A stretch of 64,000 bases of DNA from Bradyrhizobium hipponense (GTDB taxonomy: Bacteria; Pseudomonadota; Alphaproteobacteria; Rhizobiales; Xanthobacteraceae). Positions 55,254-63,126 of the stretch are shown here, one piece after another. A program made the position numbers and the translations under genes. The notes below the pieces were generated by a model, which worked only from the letters and a program-made list of their open reading frames with translations, was not told where the DNA came from and did no database searches. The DNA is taken from assembly GCF_008123965.1 (NCBI RefSeq), contig NZ_VSTH01000014.1, forward strand, positions 1-64,000, written 5' to 3'. The first letter of the stretch is position 1, and each line of letters opens with the position of its first letter.

Positions 55254-55448
55254 ATGGACAATATCATTCGATACGTTCCGAAATCCGAGCTTGAGCGGGA
55301 GCGCCTGATTCGCGAGGCTCGCGCGATCTACGACAGCATATTCCCACCGGTCGCTGAGGTCATTGGGCCAGTGGATGATGGTCCCGGCCGAGAAAGCCAA
55401 GCTTCGGGTCACACTCCCTCTCCAAAATCCGCGGTCAACAACGACTGA
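55254..55448 (+). CDS. Small protein (64 aa) in the zinc-GTPase unit
   Basis: 64 residues starting MDNIIRYVPKSELERERLIR with an N-terminal charged helix and a disordered, Ser/Pro-rich end. GCAGGAGCGCAC precedes the ATG. It starts 12 nt after the GTPase stop, so it is very likely co-transcribed and under the same zinc control. No cysteine is present, so it is unlikely to bind zinc itself through thiols. Function unknown. Confidence 0.65.
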   Translation: MDNIIRYVPKSELERERLIREARAIYDSIFPPVAEVIGPVDDGPGRESQASGHTPSPKSAVNND

Positions 55449-55929
55449 CGAAATCCTTGGCTGCGAACGGCCGGGGTGATGGACGCGTGCGCAAACATCC
55501 ATCACCGCGCGAGGCGGCTGCCACGAGCCGCCCCCATCTTTCAGGCCGCCCCGCCATTCCGCGCGTCCGCCAATCGGTCCGCCACTCTGCTGCGTGGCTC
55601 GCCGCGAGACGCCATTGCATCGCGCTCGACGGTCCCGCGAGAGCCCTCGGCGGGATCCACGTGTGTGCAGGAAACTACAGCGTGATTTGAAGTCTCGCAA
55701 AAACAAACAACCCCGCCAGTTACCGAAGTAAGCTGACGGGGCTTGTGAAACGATCTTTGGTTTGATTTGCCATTCCTCTCGGTTTGGCTTGTCATTCCGT
55801 CGACCGCTCACTGACTAACCAACGGCGTGCGCTGGTAACCGTTCCCGTCCGGGGCGATTTTTTTCGACCACTGGTGCCCACCGCTCGGTCCCGGAAAATC
55901 AGAGATCCCGATTCAACCACTGGCGCGGG
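55449..55929. other. 481-nt gap with a leftward terminator, no gene supported
   Basis: Holds a leftward terminator at 55711-55741. No frame has a convincing product. A small untranslated RNA ending at the terminator is possible. Confidence 0.4.
55711..55741 (-). terminator. Leftward Rho-independent terminator with UUCG loop
   Basis: On the minus strand, CCCCGTCAGCTTAC pairs with GTAACTGGCGGGG around a TTCG tetraloop, with one wobble and one bulge, then TTGTTTGTTTTT. It lies 189 nt beyond the end of the nearest leftward gene (55930). Confidence 0.65.
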
Positions 55930-56163
55930 CTAGATTCGATCACGCAGGCCTTTGACACCCTCGCCTTGGGCGCAATGCTCGCAACAGAAAAAGGTACCCG
56001 CCTTCTCCAGGCCGTGTCCGACGATACGGATTCCACAATGATCGCAGGTCGGCGCGAGCGCGTGAATGGCGCATTCGAAGCTATCGAACGTATGCGCTTT
56101 GCCGTTCATCGAGACCTGAAAGGTCTTGTCATAATCATTGCCGCAGGTTTCACATGTCGCCAT
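55930..56163 (-). CDS. Prokaryotic metallothionein-like protein
   Basis: 77 residues, cysteine-rich: CETCGNDY (about 4-11), FECAIHA, CDHCGIRIVGHG and FFCCEHCAQG. The second half resembles the bacterial SmtA/metallothionein pattern, with Cys and His in a zinc-finger-like fold; the first half has its own CxxC. It probably binds Zn2+ or Cd2+. GGAGGCGAGAGG precedes the ATG at 56163. It lies near the Zur unit but on the other strand. Confidence 0.72.
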   Translation of the reverse strand: MATCETCGNDYDKTFQVSMNGKAHTFDSFECAIHALAPTCDHCGIRIVGHGLEKAGTFFCCEHCAQGEGVKGLRDRI

Positions 56164-56294
56164 GATCCTCTCGCCTCCGCCGATGTCGCAGATGGATGCT
56201 GAAGTCGCCAAATGGCACTTGGTTCCAGCAGGGTGATGCGGCTAGGCGTCCCACGGACACGACAGCAAGATCGTGGCCCGCGCGTACCGCCGAT

Positions 56295-56810
56295 TCAGCG
56301 TATCGAATAATGATCTTTCGGGTCACCACCTACCCGAAATGGATCAGTCGTCCGGAAGCCGTTTGTCAAGCGATTGCCGCGCGCCGATCGGCTGAACGGA
56401 TCTCGATAAACTTGTGAAGGCGGCTGGCACAGCAATAAGCCCGCTCCGGCTGCCGTAAAGGAGGCCAAGAACTGAATATCCGGCGGTTGTGCAGGATTGC
56501 GCGCGATTGATGCTGCTTCGTATTGAAGTCTTGCGTTGCAAGCGCAGCTCGGAAGGGCATTCGAACGCGCGCAGGCATCGTGGCGCATACAAGCAGCATC
56601 CAGAGCATCAACGGGCCGAGTTCCGGGTCGGCTGCCCGGGCCACAGTAATTTCCATGGAATAACAAACCGCCGGGGTCGATGTGATGGCCGTCTCCAGCA
56701 ATCGATTGCCTCACGCGAAGCTGCTCGGACCTAGCTTCCGCCGCTGCGGTCAGCACAACGACGGCGCATGCGAGGAACACCACGTACCAACGTTCCAGCC
56801 GGAAACACAT
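56295..56810 (-). CDS. Secreted phospholipase A2-like protein
   Basis: 171 residues with a signal peptide (about 1-28, AEARS). The PLA2 core is complete: the Ca2+-binding loop YCGPGSRPGTRPVDALDA (about residues 55-72) and the catalytic His-Asp in ACMRHDACARSN, followed by SCACNARLQYEA. This class hydrolyses the sn-2 ester of phospholipids. The C-terminal 60 residues are disordered and basic. PLA2-like proteins are uncommon in free-living bacteria. Confidence 0.72.
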   Translation of the reverse strand: MCFRLERWYVVFLACAVVVLTAAAEARSEQLRVRQSIAGDGHHIDPGGLLFHGNYCGPGSRPGTRPVDALDAACMRHDACARSNALPSCACNARLQYEAASIARNPAQPPDIQFLASFTAAGAGLLLCQPPSQVYRDPFSRSARGNRLTNGFRTTDPFRVGGDPKDHYSIR

Positions 56811-57113
56811 AGCCAAGGCTCATCGTACCTGACCCACTCAAACTGTGAGCAGCCGGAAACTCCATTGAACCCAATGTTCAGGGCGTGCCTCAGTTCCAGA
56901 TGGAGGCGCCAAAGTGTGAGGGCCGCTCTGACTTGTTCGCCCGGGCTCAGGCATCACCGTGCTTGCGGCGCGCAAGCCGCGACTGCCGGAACTTTACCCT
57001 GGTCTTTCGTCCCGCTGCAGCGCCTCCGGCTCATGCGAAGGAACGTTCAAGAGCGGGGTGAGTTGCGCTCCGGCCAAGGACGCCGCAGAAACTTATCCGT
57101 TCGGGTTCTGACG
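56811..57113. other. 303-nt gap between the PLA2-like and hydrolase-PRTase genes
   Basis: Divergent intergenic region presumably holding both promoters. An open frame running into the fusion gene lacks any family match and no internal ribosome site is seen. Confidence 0.45.
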
Positions 57114-58442
57114 ATGATGACCGGAGAAGACCAACTCAGCGAAGCCTCGATCGGGCAGCACCGCCTTGCGGGCATTCTTGGTGTGCCCAACAACGCAACC
57201 GGCATCGTAATCTTCGCCCATGGCAGCGGCAGCGGCCGGATGAGCCCGCGCAACAATCAGGTGGCGGCGGGACTTCGCCAGGCCGGTCTGGCCACCCTCT
57301 TGCTGGATCTTCTCACGGTCGAGGAAGAGCGGGACCGTCGCAATGTTTTCAACATCAGCCTGCTGGCATCCCGACTGGCCGAAGCTGCCGAGTGGAGCCG
57401 CAATCAACCCGAATTGGGTTCACTTCCCCTCGGCTATTTCGGGGCAAGCACGGGTGCGGCCGCGGCCCTGGTAGCGGCCGCCGAAGGGCAGAATGTCGCA
57501 GCGGTTGTTTCACGCGGCGGCCGCCCGGATCTTGCGGGTGAGGCATTGCAGGCCGTGAGCGCACCGACACTGTTGATCGTGGGCGGGGCTGACCGGCCGG
57601 TGATTCCGCTCAACCAGTCCGCTTTCGAGCAGCTTTCGTGCGAGAAAGACCTCGTCATTGTGCCGGGAGCGAGCCACCTCTTCGAAGAACCCGGCACTCT
57701 GGAGCAGGTCATGCAACACGCCAAGCGATGGTTCGGCCGATTCTTGTCTTCGCCATTGCAGAGCGCGCCGGACGATACGGTGTTCGCGGATCGGCGCGAG
57801 GCTGGGCAACGGCTCGCGCCGCTTCTCATGAAATACAAGGACCAACACCCGGTGATACTCGCGCTGCCGCGCGGCGGCGTACCCGTCGCTTTCGAGGTGG
57901 CGCAGGCCTTGAACGCGCCGCTCGACGTCGCCCTGGTGCGCAAGATCGGTGCGCCCGGCCACAAGGAGCTTGGACTTGGCGCTGTGGTCGACGGCGACCA
58001 CGCGCAAGTCGTCTTGAATGACGAGATCGTTCGCATAGTCCAGCCGGGCAAAGCCTATCTAGAGGCGGAGACATCCCGTCAGTTGGCTGAGATCGAGCGC
58101 CGCCGCAACCTCTACCGGGATGGAGAGCCGCCGCTCGACGTTGCCGGACGGACAGCCATCGTGGTCGATGACGGGATCGCGACTGGTGGAACTGTGAAAG
58201 CGGTCCTGAAGGCGCTCGCCAAAGCAAAGCCAAGCCGCCTGGTGCTGGCGGTGCCGGTCGCACCAAAAGAGTCCCTCGCCGATCTCAATTCTGATGCCGA
58301 CGAAATCATTTGCCTGGTCACCCCTGATCCATTCTATGCCGTCGGCTTGAATTACCGGGATTTCGGCCAGACTTCAGATCAGGAAGTGGTCGAACTGTTG
58401 CGCCGTTCGAGAGTGAGCAGCCATTTGCACGAGGGCCCATGA
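57114..58442 (+). CDS. Fusion: alpha/beta hydrolase + phosphoribosyltransferase
   Basis: 442 residues. Residues about 8-215 are a dienelactone-hydrolase-like alpha/beta hydrolase with an elbow GYFGASTGAAAAL, an acid in GGADRPVI and His in GASHLFEEPG. Residues about 225-435 are a type I phosphoribosyltransferase with the PRPP loop VVDDGIATGGTV and ILALPRGGVPVAFEVA. The fused pair also occurs in other bacteria, sometimes in the reverse order (mycobacterial Rv0571c type). Its acceptor base is unknown. The PRPP-synthase-like gene opposite may supply its substrate. Confidence 0.85.
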   Translation: MMTGEDQLSEASIGQHRLAGILGVPNNATGIVIFAHGSGSGRMSPRNNQVAAGLRQAGLATLLLDLLTVEEERDRRNVFNISLLASRLAEAAEWSRNQPELGSLPLGYFGASTGAAAALVAAAEGQNVAAVVSRGGRPDLAGEALQAVSAPTLLIVGGADRPVIPLNQSAFEQLSCEKDLVIVPGASHLFEEPGTLEQVMQHAKRWFGRFLSSPLQSAPDDTVFADRREAGQRLAPLLMKYKDQHPVILALPRGGVPVAFEVAQALNAPLDVALVRKIGAPGHKELGLGAVVDGDHAQVVLNDEIVRIVQPGKAYLEAETSRQLAEIERRRNLYRDGEPPLDVAGRTAIVVDDGIATGGTVKAVLKALAKAKPSRLVLAVPVAPKESLADLNSDADEIICLVTPDPFYAVGLNYRDFGQTSDQEVVELLRRSRVSSHLHEGP

Positions 58443-58615
58443 TGTCTTCCCGGAATTTCGCAAGGCCGTGAATCAGTTCGGACATCTGACTGGCGAACTC
58501 GATTCCCGCCTCTATGAGGTCGCCGAAGCGCAATGGACGATAAGCGCGTCTCGCCGTTTGGCAGGTACGCAAAACCCAAATGTAGCTCCAGCAGGGGGAA
58601 CGAAAGGAGGACTCA

Positions 58616-58672
58616 ATGAAAGTTCGCGATGCGACGACCCCCAACGTGCAGCTGGAGGATATCATCCGATGA
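58616..58672 (+). pseudogene. CBS-domain N-terminal stub (18 aa)
   Basis: MKVRDATTPNVQLEDIIR then a stop. The first 13 residues look like the start of CBS-domain proteins (MKVRDxMTxxVxL), with a very strong AGGAGG ribosome site. The rest of the CBS domain is absent. Its stop overlaps the start of the next small frame (58669) as ATGA. Either a deletion remnant still translated, or a leader for the 55-residue frame. Confidence 0.45.
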
Positions 58673-58836
58673 CGACGGTTGCGACCCTGCTTGCCCGAAA
58701 GCAACAGCTATTGGAGCGGCTGCAGGACAATCCCGGCCCGAGCGAGCGGGACGAAATTCAGCGCCTGCTCGAACAGATCGACGCCGCGTTGGACTCGCTC
58801 GAACGAGCGCGGACTTGCCACGGCAATGCGCAATAG
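58669..58836 (+). CDS. Small helical protein (55 aa)
   Basis: 55 residues starting MTTVATLLARKQQLLERLQD, continuing SERDEIQRLLEQIDAALDSL. It looks like a two-helix coiled coil. GGAGG lies 10 nt before the ATG. It is coupled to the CBS-like stub by a 4-nt overlap. No family recognised. Confidence 0.5.
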   Translation: MTTVATLLARKQQLLERLQDNPGPSERDEIQRLLEQIDAALDSLERARTCHGNAQ

Positions 58837-58874
58837 CACTGCAAGCGCCAACCATGGGACGGAGGCCAGGACGC

Positions 58875-59828
58875 CTACGCGGCGACTATGCTGCGAATAC
58901 CATCTGCGATCGATTGGCTCGCGGACAGGATCGTGATCTTCTCCGCTACCAAGCCGGCGTCGAGACGGAACGGTGGTATCGTATCCGAGACAATGATCCG
59001 ATCGACCGAGCCGCTCGCAACGAGCTTCTGCGCGCCGGGAAGGAACAGGCCATGTGTGGCCGCCAGGATGACATAGGCGGCGCCGCCCCGGCGGCAGGCT
59101 TTCACGGCGCGCAGCATGGTCGAGCCGCTGGCGATCATATCGTCAAAGATGACCACGGTCCGTTCGCGCACGCCGCTTGGAATCCCTTCGGCGCTGACGA
59201 TGTGATCCAGTCGCCGTTTGCCCAGCGCGCCCAATTCGACATCTTCATTCATGGTCGTGCTGAGGGCATCGCGAAACTGTTCGGCGCGCTTCACCCCACC
59301 AATATCAGGCGAAATGACTTCGATATCCTGGTCGGCGAGAGCTTTGCCGAAATGCGTGGCGAAGAGCTGGGCACATTCTATGTTCACCGCCGGTATCCGA
59401 AATGCGTTCTCGAACGCGGCGGGATTGTGCACGTCCAGCGTCACGATAGCGTCGACCCCGGCGGCTTCGATGAGTTGAGCAATATACCGCAACGACAGTG
59501 CCTCTCCCGGTTTCGTGCGCCGGTCCTGCCGCGCGTAGCAAAGATAGGGCGCGATCAAGATCACGCGCGCCGCGCCTGAATCCTTCAGAGCGCCCGCCAA
59601 GAGCAAGACATCGCAGAGCTTGTCGTGCACGCTGCGCGATGGCCCGTCATGTAACGACTGGATAATGAGTGCATCCCGCCCGCGTGTGTCTGCCAGCGGC
59701 CTCATCCTGCGCTCGCCGTCCTCAAATGCCCTTTCTTCATGTTCAGCCAAGCTGGTACCCAGGCATCCGGCGATTCTTTCCGCTTCGGGACGGCTGGCCT
59801 CACAACCGAAGATCACCGGCGTATGCAT
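58875..59828 (-). CDS. Ribose-phosphate pyrophosphokinase paralogue
   Basis: 317 residues of the PRPP synthetase family: two PRTase-like domains with LIAPYLCYARQDRRTKPGEA (flexible loop, about 90-110), TLDVHNPAAF (metal and ribose binding), and the PRPP loop VVIFDDMIASGSTML (about 208-222). It makes PRPP from ribose-5-phosphate and ATP. It differs in length and motifs from housekeeping Prs, so it is called a paralogue. Its ATG (59826-59828) overlaps the stop of the small upstream gene as TGATG. Confidence 0.85.
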   Translation of the reverse strand: MHTPVIFGCEASRPEAERIAGCLGTSLAEHEERAFEDGERRMRPLADTRGRDALIIQSLHDGPSRSVHDKLCDVLLLAGALKDSGAARVILIAPYLCYARQDRRTKPGEALSLRYIAQLIEAAGVDAIVTLDVHNPAAFENAFRIPAVNIECAQLFATHFGKALADQDIEVISPDIGGVKRAEQFRDALSTTMNEDVELGALGKRRLDHIVSAEGIPSGVRERTVVIFDDMIASGSTMLRAVKACRRGGAAYVILAATHGLFLPGAQKLVASGSVDRIIVSDTIPPFRLDAGLVAEKITILSASQSIADGIRSIVAA

Positions 59829-60010
59829 CAGAGCCCCGCTGCGATGCGAATGCCCAGAACCAGAAGCAGGCAGCCCACAAGTCCGGCAATGAAAACCACA
59901 CGCATCCACGGCTTGCGCAGGATGATCTCGCCCTGCCGCGCCTTCTCGGCGGGATAGCTTCGGGTACCCTCATTTGCACGCGAATGCGTCGTATTCTGCG
60001 TATCAAGCAT
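59828..60010 (-). CDS. Small membrane protein (60 aa) coupled to the Prs paralogue
   Basis: 60 residues starting MLDTQNTTHSRANEGTRSYP with a C-terminal helix (FIAGLVGCLLLVLGIRIAAG). The stop overlaps the Prs-like start by one base (TGATG), so translation is probably coupled. The larger in-frame extension upstream (to 60322) is not supported. Confidence 0.5.
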   Translation of the reverse strand: MLDTQNTTHSRANEGTRSYPAEKARQGEIILRKPWMRVVFIAGLVGCLLLVLGIRIAAGL

Positions 60011-60272
60011 CTGCACCAACCGTTGCAAGATGTTCCAGCACGGAACCTCAAGCACTTCCTTCGATACGAGGCTCGCGTCTTGGCGTCTGTCGTAAGACCT
60101 AAAAGGATAACCATTCATGGCAAGATCCGATCCCTGGACGAGGCAATCCTTGCGAAGAGTTGGCCAAGAGAAGAGTTGGCCAAGACAAGCGTCAGTTCCG
60201 ATCGCCACTTCATGGAACGGTGATTTGGCTGAGGCGTTCGTCTGTTGGGGCTTGCAGTCAGAGGAGACAGAG

Positions 60273-60566
60273 ATGAGAAAGCTGATCCTGATACTGCTCG
60301 CCGGCGCGGGTGCGCTCATCACATCGAGCGCCTATGCTGCTGACGACTTTCAAATCGGAAACAGTTCGCCTCTGCTTCATCAGGCACGGCTTGTTTGTGA
60401 TGACACCGGTCGATGCTGGCACACCAGAGGCGATCGCCGCGTGATTATTGGAGACGACTACTATTACGGACCGCGGAGATACGATTACTACGATCGTTAC
60501 TATCACCGGCCAGGTATCGGTGTTCATGGGCCGGGCTTCAGCTTTGGAATCGGCCCAGACTGGTAG
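60273..60566 (+). CDS. Secreted Tyr/Gly/Pro-rich protein (97 aa)
   Basis: 97 residues with a signal peptide (MRKLILILLAGAGALITSSA, cleaved near AYAAD). The mature protein has a cysteine pair in CDDTGRCWHT and a tyrosine-rich part (DDYYYGPRRYDYYDRYYHRP). Similar small exported Tyr-rich proteins occur in rhizobia; function unknown. GAGGAGACAGAG precedes the ATG. Confidence 0.68.
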   Translation: MRKLILILLAGAGALITSSAYAADDFQIGNSSPLLHQARLVCDDTGRCWHTRGDRRVIIGDDYYYGPRRYDYYDRYYHRPGIGVHGPGFSFGIGPDW

Positions 60567-60772
60567 TCGTCGCTTGATGCGGCCATTCAACGGACCGGCA
60601 CCGCCGAGCCAGACTTGAGAACTCGGCGGGCCGCCTGCGGGAACTTCTCGCCGGAGATCAATCCGCTCGGACGCTGGAGCGCTGAGCGCATCGCGCCGGC
60701 AGCGCTGTCATCTTTCGTAAGGCGGCGCTGCAGCAGTCGGCAAAGCACATTCACCGAATGATATCGTTGCGA

Positions 60773-61225
60773 TCACGCAGCAGATCGTCCTTGCTGATGA
60801 TCGACTACCCAGAGAGCCCGCACCTCTTCAGGCAACGCATGGCGGACCTTCTCGACCTGATTTGGATCAAGATGATGATTCAAGACCCGGAACGTTGCTT
60901 GCGCCGCATCGCCCGCGCCGATTGGCCGCAACGAACTCAATTCTGCCGAAATGATCCCGAGAAACTCGGCGGCAGAACGCCAGTCTTTCGGGACTTCACT
61001 CGGCCGCCACTGATCGTAGTAGAGGCCACGGATTAGCAACGGAAGTTGGGCACCCAGGTGTGCGGCAAGATTGACCGGGATCCGATCACGAATGGTTCGA
61101 AGCACCGTTCCCAACGCATGCCATGCAAGCTGTTTGTCATGCGGCAACGTTGTCATCATCTCATCCAGCCAGGTGTTTGTAAGGTGGATCGTTCTGTCGA
61201 ATACATCGAGACCTGTCGCACTCAT
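60773..61225 (-). CDS. DUF2267 domain protein
   Basis: 150 residues matching DUF2267: starts MSATGLDVFDRTIHLTNTWL, then HALGTVLRTIRDRIPVNLAA and AAHLGAQLPLLIRGLYYDQW. The family is small and helical, common in stress-associated gene groups, with no established function. I chose the start at 61225; an upstream in-frame extension lacks family support. Confidence 0.82.
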   Translation of the reverse strand: MSATGLDVFDRTIHLTNTWLDEMMTTLPHDKQLAWHALGTVLRTIRDRIPVNLAAHLGAQLPLLIRGLYYDQWRPSEVPKDWRSAAEFLGIISAELSSLRPIGAGDAAQATFRVLNHHLDPNQVEKVRHALPEEVRALWVVDHQQGRSAA

Positions 61226-61532
61226 GATAGCGTCCTTTGGCTTGACGGTAGCTAGACGAACAACGTCGTTCGCGATCATCGGTTCTCGATTGTTGGGCGA
61301 TTGATAGCGCGTGCGGTAACGCTGGCGGGTTCTTCAGGTCCCCGCGCGGACCCGAGTGAGTCCGACACGATTGCCGCCCAGTCAGTTCCATCGGCGCGAG
61401 GGTTCATTACTCATCTTTAATGAGGCCAGCCATCTTTCATGAAACCTCTGCACGATGAGGTCCATTAACACACATGCCGATGCGCCGTTGCGCCGGCGGC
61501 ATCTGTTCTCAATATTGAACTGGAGAACGGAA
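61226..61532. other. 307-nt divergent intergenic region
   Basis: Separates the DUF2267 gene and the 134-residue membrane protein gene. It should contain both promoters; no FNR/FixK-type TTGAT-N4-ATCAA site was found. Confidence 0.45.
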
Positions 61533-61937
61533 ATGAATAAGCATCTCGCGCAGCGCGGCGAACGCTCGCCGGAAAACCCCTCGGGACTCCATCCGTTAGT
61601 CTACAAAGCTGCAATCGGATTTGTGGCTCTTTTCGTCATAGCAGCCTGGCTGGCCTTCGATCGGCGAAGCGATATCGAACTTCCCCTCGGTATAGTGAGC
61701 GTGCTGATGCTCGTTGCGGTGTTGCTTCCCTACCTTCTTTGGAGGGTATGGCGCACAGGTCAGGCACGACCACCGACGCTGAGGACCAACAAGGGCTTCG
61801 GGAAATGGATGGAGGGGTCGACCCAAGTCTGGCAAAGCAGGCTCAAAAACAGTGATGCTGCCATCGACATGTTGTTACCCCTCGCGGCGATGGCGCTCGG
61901 CCTCATCGCGCTGGGCATCGTATTCGCCTTGAGCTGA
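61533..61937 (+). CDS. Small membrane protein (134 aa)
   Basis: 134 residues with three hydrophobic segments (about 23-42, 50-69 and 112-132). A cytoplasmic basic loop lies between (WRVWRTGQARPPTLRTNKGF). GGAGAACGGAA precedes the ATG at 61533. No family recognised. Confidence 0.58.
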   Translation: MNKHLAQRGERSPENPSGLHPLVYKAAIGFVALFVIAAWLAFDRRSDIELPLGIVSVLMLVAVLLPYLLWRVWRTGQARPPTLRTNKGFGKWMEGSTQVWQSRLKNSDAAIDMLLPLAAMALGLIALGIVFALS

Positions 61938-61975
61938 GCGCAGCCGACTGGTCTCCGCTTGCATCTTGCTCGAGC

Positions 61976-62536
61976 TCAACGCTCGATTGTTCCGGTCCGG
62001 CGGATCTTCTTTTGCAGGAGCATCACACCGTAAAGGAGCGCTTCTGCAGTCGGAGGACAACCGGGCACGTAGATATCCACGGGAACAATGCGGTCGCATC
62101 CGCGGGTCACCGAATAGGAGTAGTGATAGTACCCTCCTCCATTGGCGCATGATCCCATCGAGATCACATATCGAGGTTCCGGCATCTGGTCATAGACCTT
62201 GCGCAGCGCAGGCGCCATTTTGTTGCACAACGTGCCGGCCACGATCATGACATCCGACTGCCTTGGGCTGGCACGCGGCGCAAATCCGAAGCGCTCTGCG
62301 TCATAGTGCGGCATCGCCATTTGCATCATTTCGATCGCGCAGCAGGCGAGCCCAAACGTCATCCACATCAACGAGCCGCTTCGCGCCCAGGTGATGAGGT
62401 CGTCGGCCGCGGTGACGAAGAAGCCCTTGTCGGCGAGATCACCCCTGACGGCGCCGAAAAACTCATCGCTCATTGGTTTGCCGGTTCCGGGGTCCAGGAC
62501 CCCTCTGCCGGCGGGCACGATCAACGGACGGTCCAT
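61976..62536 (-). CDS. nuoB: NADH-quinone oxidoreductase subunit B paralogue (lone NuoB)
   Basis: 186 residues, complete NuoB fold. The four N2-cluster cysteines are present: the tandem CC in [10 protein letters not shown] (about 62-63), the Cys in [11 protein letters not shown], and the Cys in [11 protein letters not shown]. Motifs [20 protein letters not shown] and [20 protein letters not shown] are those of complex I. No other nuo gene is present in the window, so its partners must be elsewhere. The gene symbol marks the family, not a place in a nuo operon. Confidence 0.9.
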   Translation of the reverse strand: MDRPLIVPAGRGVLDPGTGKPMSDEFFGAVRGDLADKGFFVTAADDLITWARSGSLMWMTFGLACCAIEMMQMAMPHYDAERFGFAPRASPRQSDVMIVAGTLCNKMAPALRKVYDQMPEPRYVISMGSCANGGGYYHYSYSVTRGCDRIVPVDIYVPGCPPTAEALLYGVMLLQKKIRRTGTIER

Positions 62537-62873
62537 GCCCTCTCCTGTATGGCTCCGTTCAACCAACGCGCAGGCAGCAGCACCGTTCGTTTCGTGTGCG
62601 CTATTTCTCGCGAACACGAAGCGGTCCCTCGAGCTGGACGCAACTTGAATTGCCGGCTCAGTTTCCTATATGAGGTTGGCAGTTGATTTGGATCGCTTCG
62701 GCCCTCGCGAGGGCAAGCTTCGGCGACGACGATGTTCGATCGCCCTAAAATCCACGACTGCACCCAATCACCTTTGGAAGAGCGTCGTGCGGCTTGCGCC
62801 GGGCGACTTATGGATGGACATGATAGCTTCTGAACGCAGGGGGGTGGCGGTTGAGCCGCGCCTCAATATCAAA
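62537..62873. other. 337-nt intergenic region, possible FNR-like site
   Basis: At 62685-62698, TTGATTTGGATCGC shares the left half of a FixK/FNR box (TTGAT-N4-ATCAA), but the right half is poor. Otherwise nothing is clear. Confidence 0.35.
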
Positions 62874-63101
62874 ATGCCTCGCAATCCCCAAATGCGGAAG
62901 GCCAAGCACGCCCGCAACAGCGTCGGGACCAGTTCGTCCCGAAATGCACAAAGACACTACGAACGCTATCTGGCGCTAGCCCGCGCCGAGGCGTTGAAGG
63001 GCGACCGGATTGCCGCGGAGAATTACTTTCAACACGCGGATCACTATCTGCGATTAATGCGCGATGATGGCGCGGCTGCATCTTCTGGTGGCCGCTCTTA
63101 G
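62874..63101 (+). CDS. Short DUF4167 protein
   Basis: 75 residues: MPRNPQMRKAKHARNSVGTS, then the DUF4167 core RNAQRHYERYLALARAEALK and AAENYFQHADHYLRLM. The usual DUF4167 proteins are several times longer, with a disordered tail rich in basic residues; this one keeps only the core. I chose 62874 because its N-terminus aligns with the family; in-frame ATGs upstream (62814, 62820) remain possible. Confidence 0.68.
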   Translation: MPRNPQMRKAKHARNSVGTSSSRNAQRHYERYLALARAEALKGDRIAAENYFQHADHYLRLMRDDGAAASSGGRS

Positions 63102-63126
63102 TGGCCGGAAACCGCCGCCGTTTGCC

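Noticed and set aside
55541..55795. Leftward 84-codon frame MTSQTERNG....
   Set aside because: It runs straight through the terminator hairpin at 55711-55741 and has no family match.
60585..60756. A leftward frame of about 53 codons beginning with GTG just after the DUF2267 gene.
   Set aside because: No ribosome site, GTG start, and no family match; not enough to claim a gene.
62685..62698. TTGATTTGGATCGC as a FixK/FNR box.
   Set aside because: Only the left half fits; the right half GATCGC lacks ATCAA, so it is too weak to claim.
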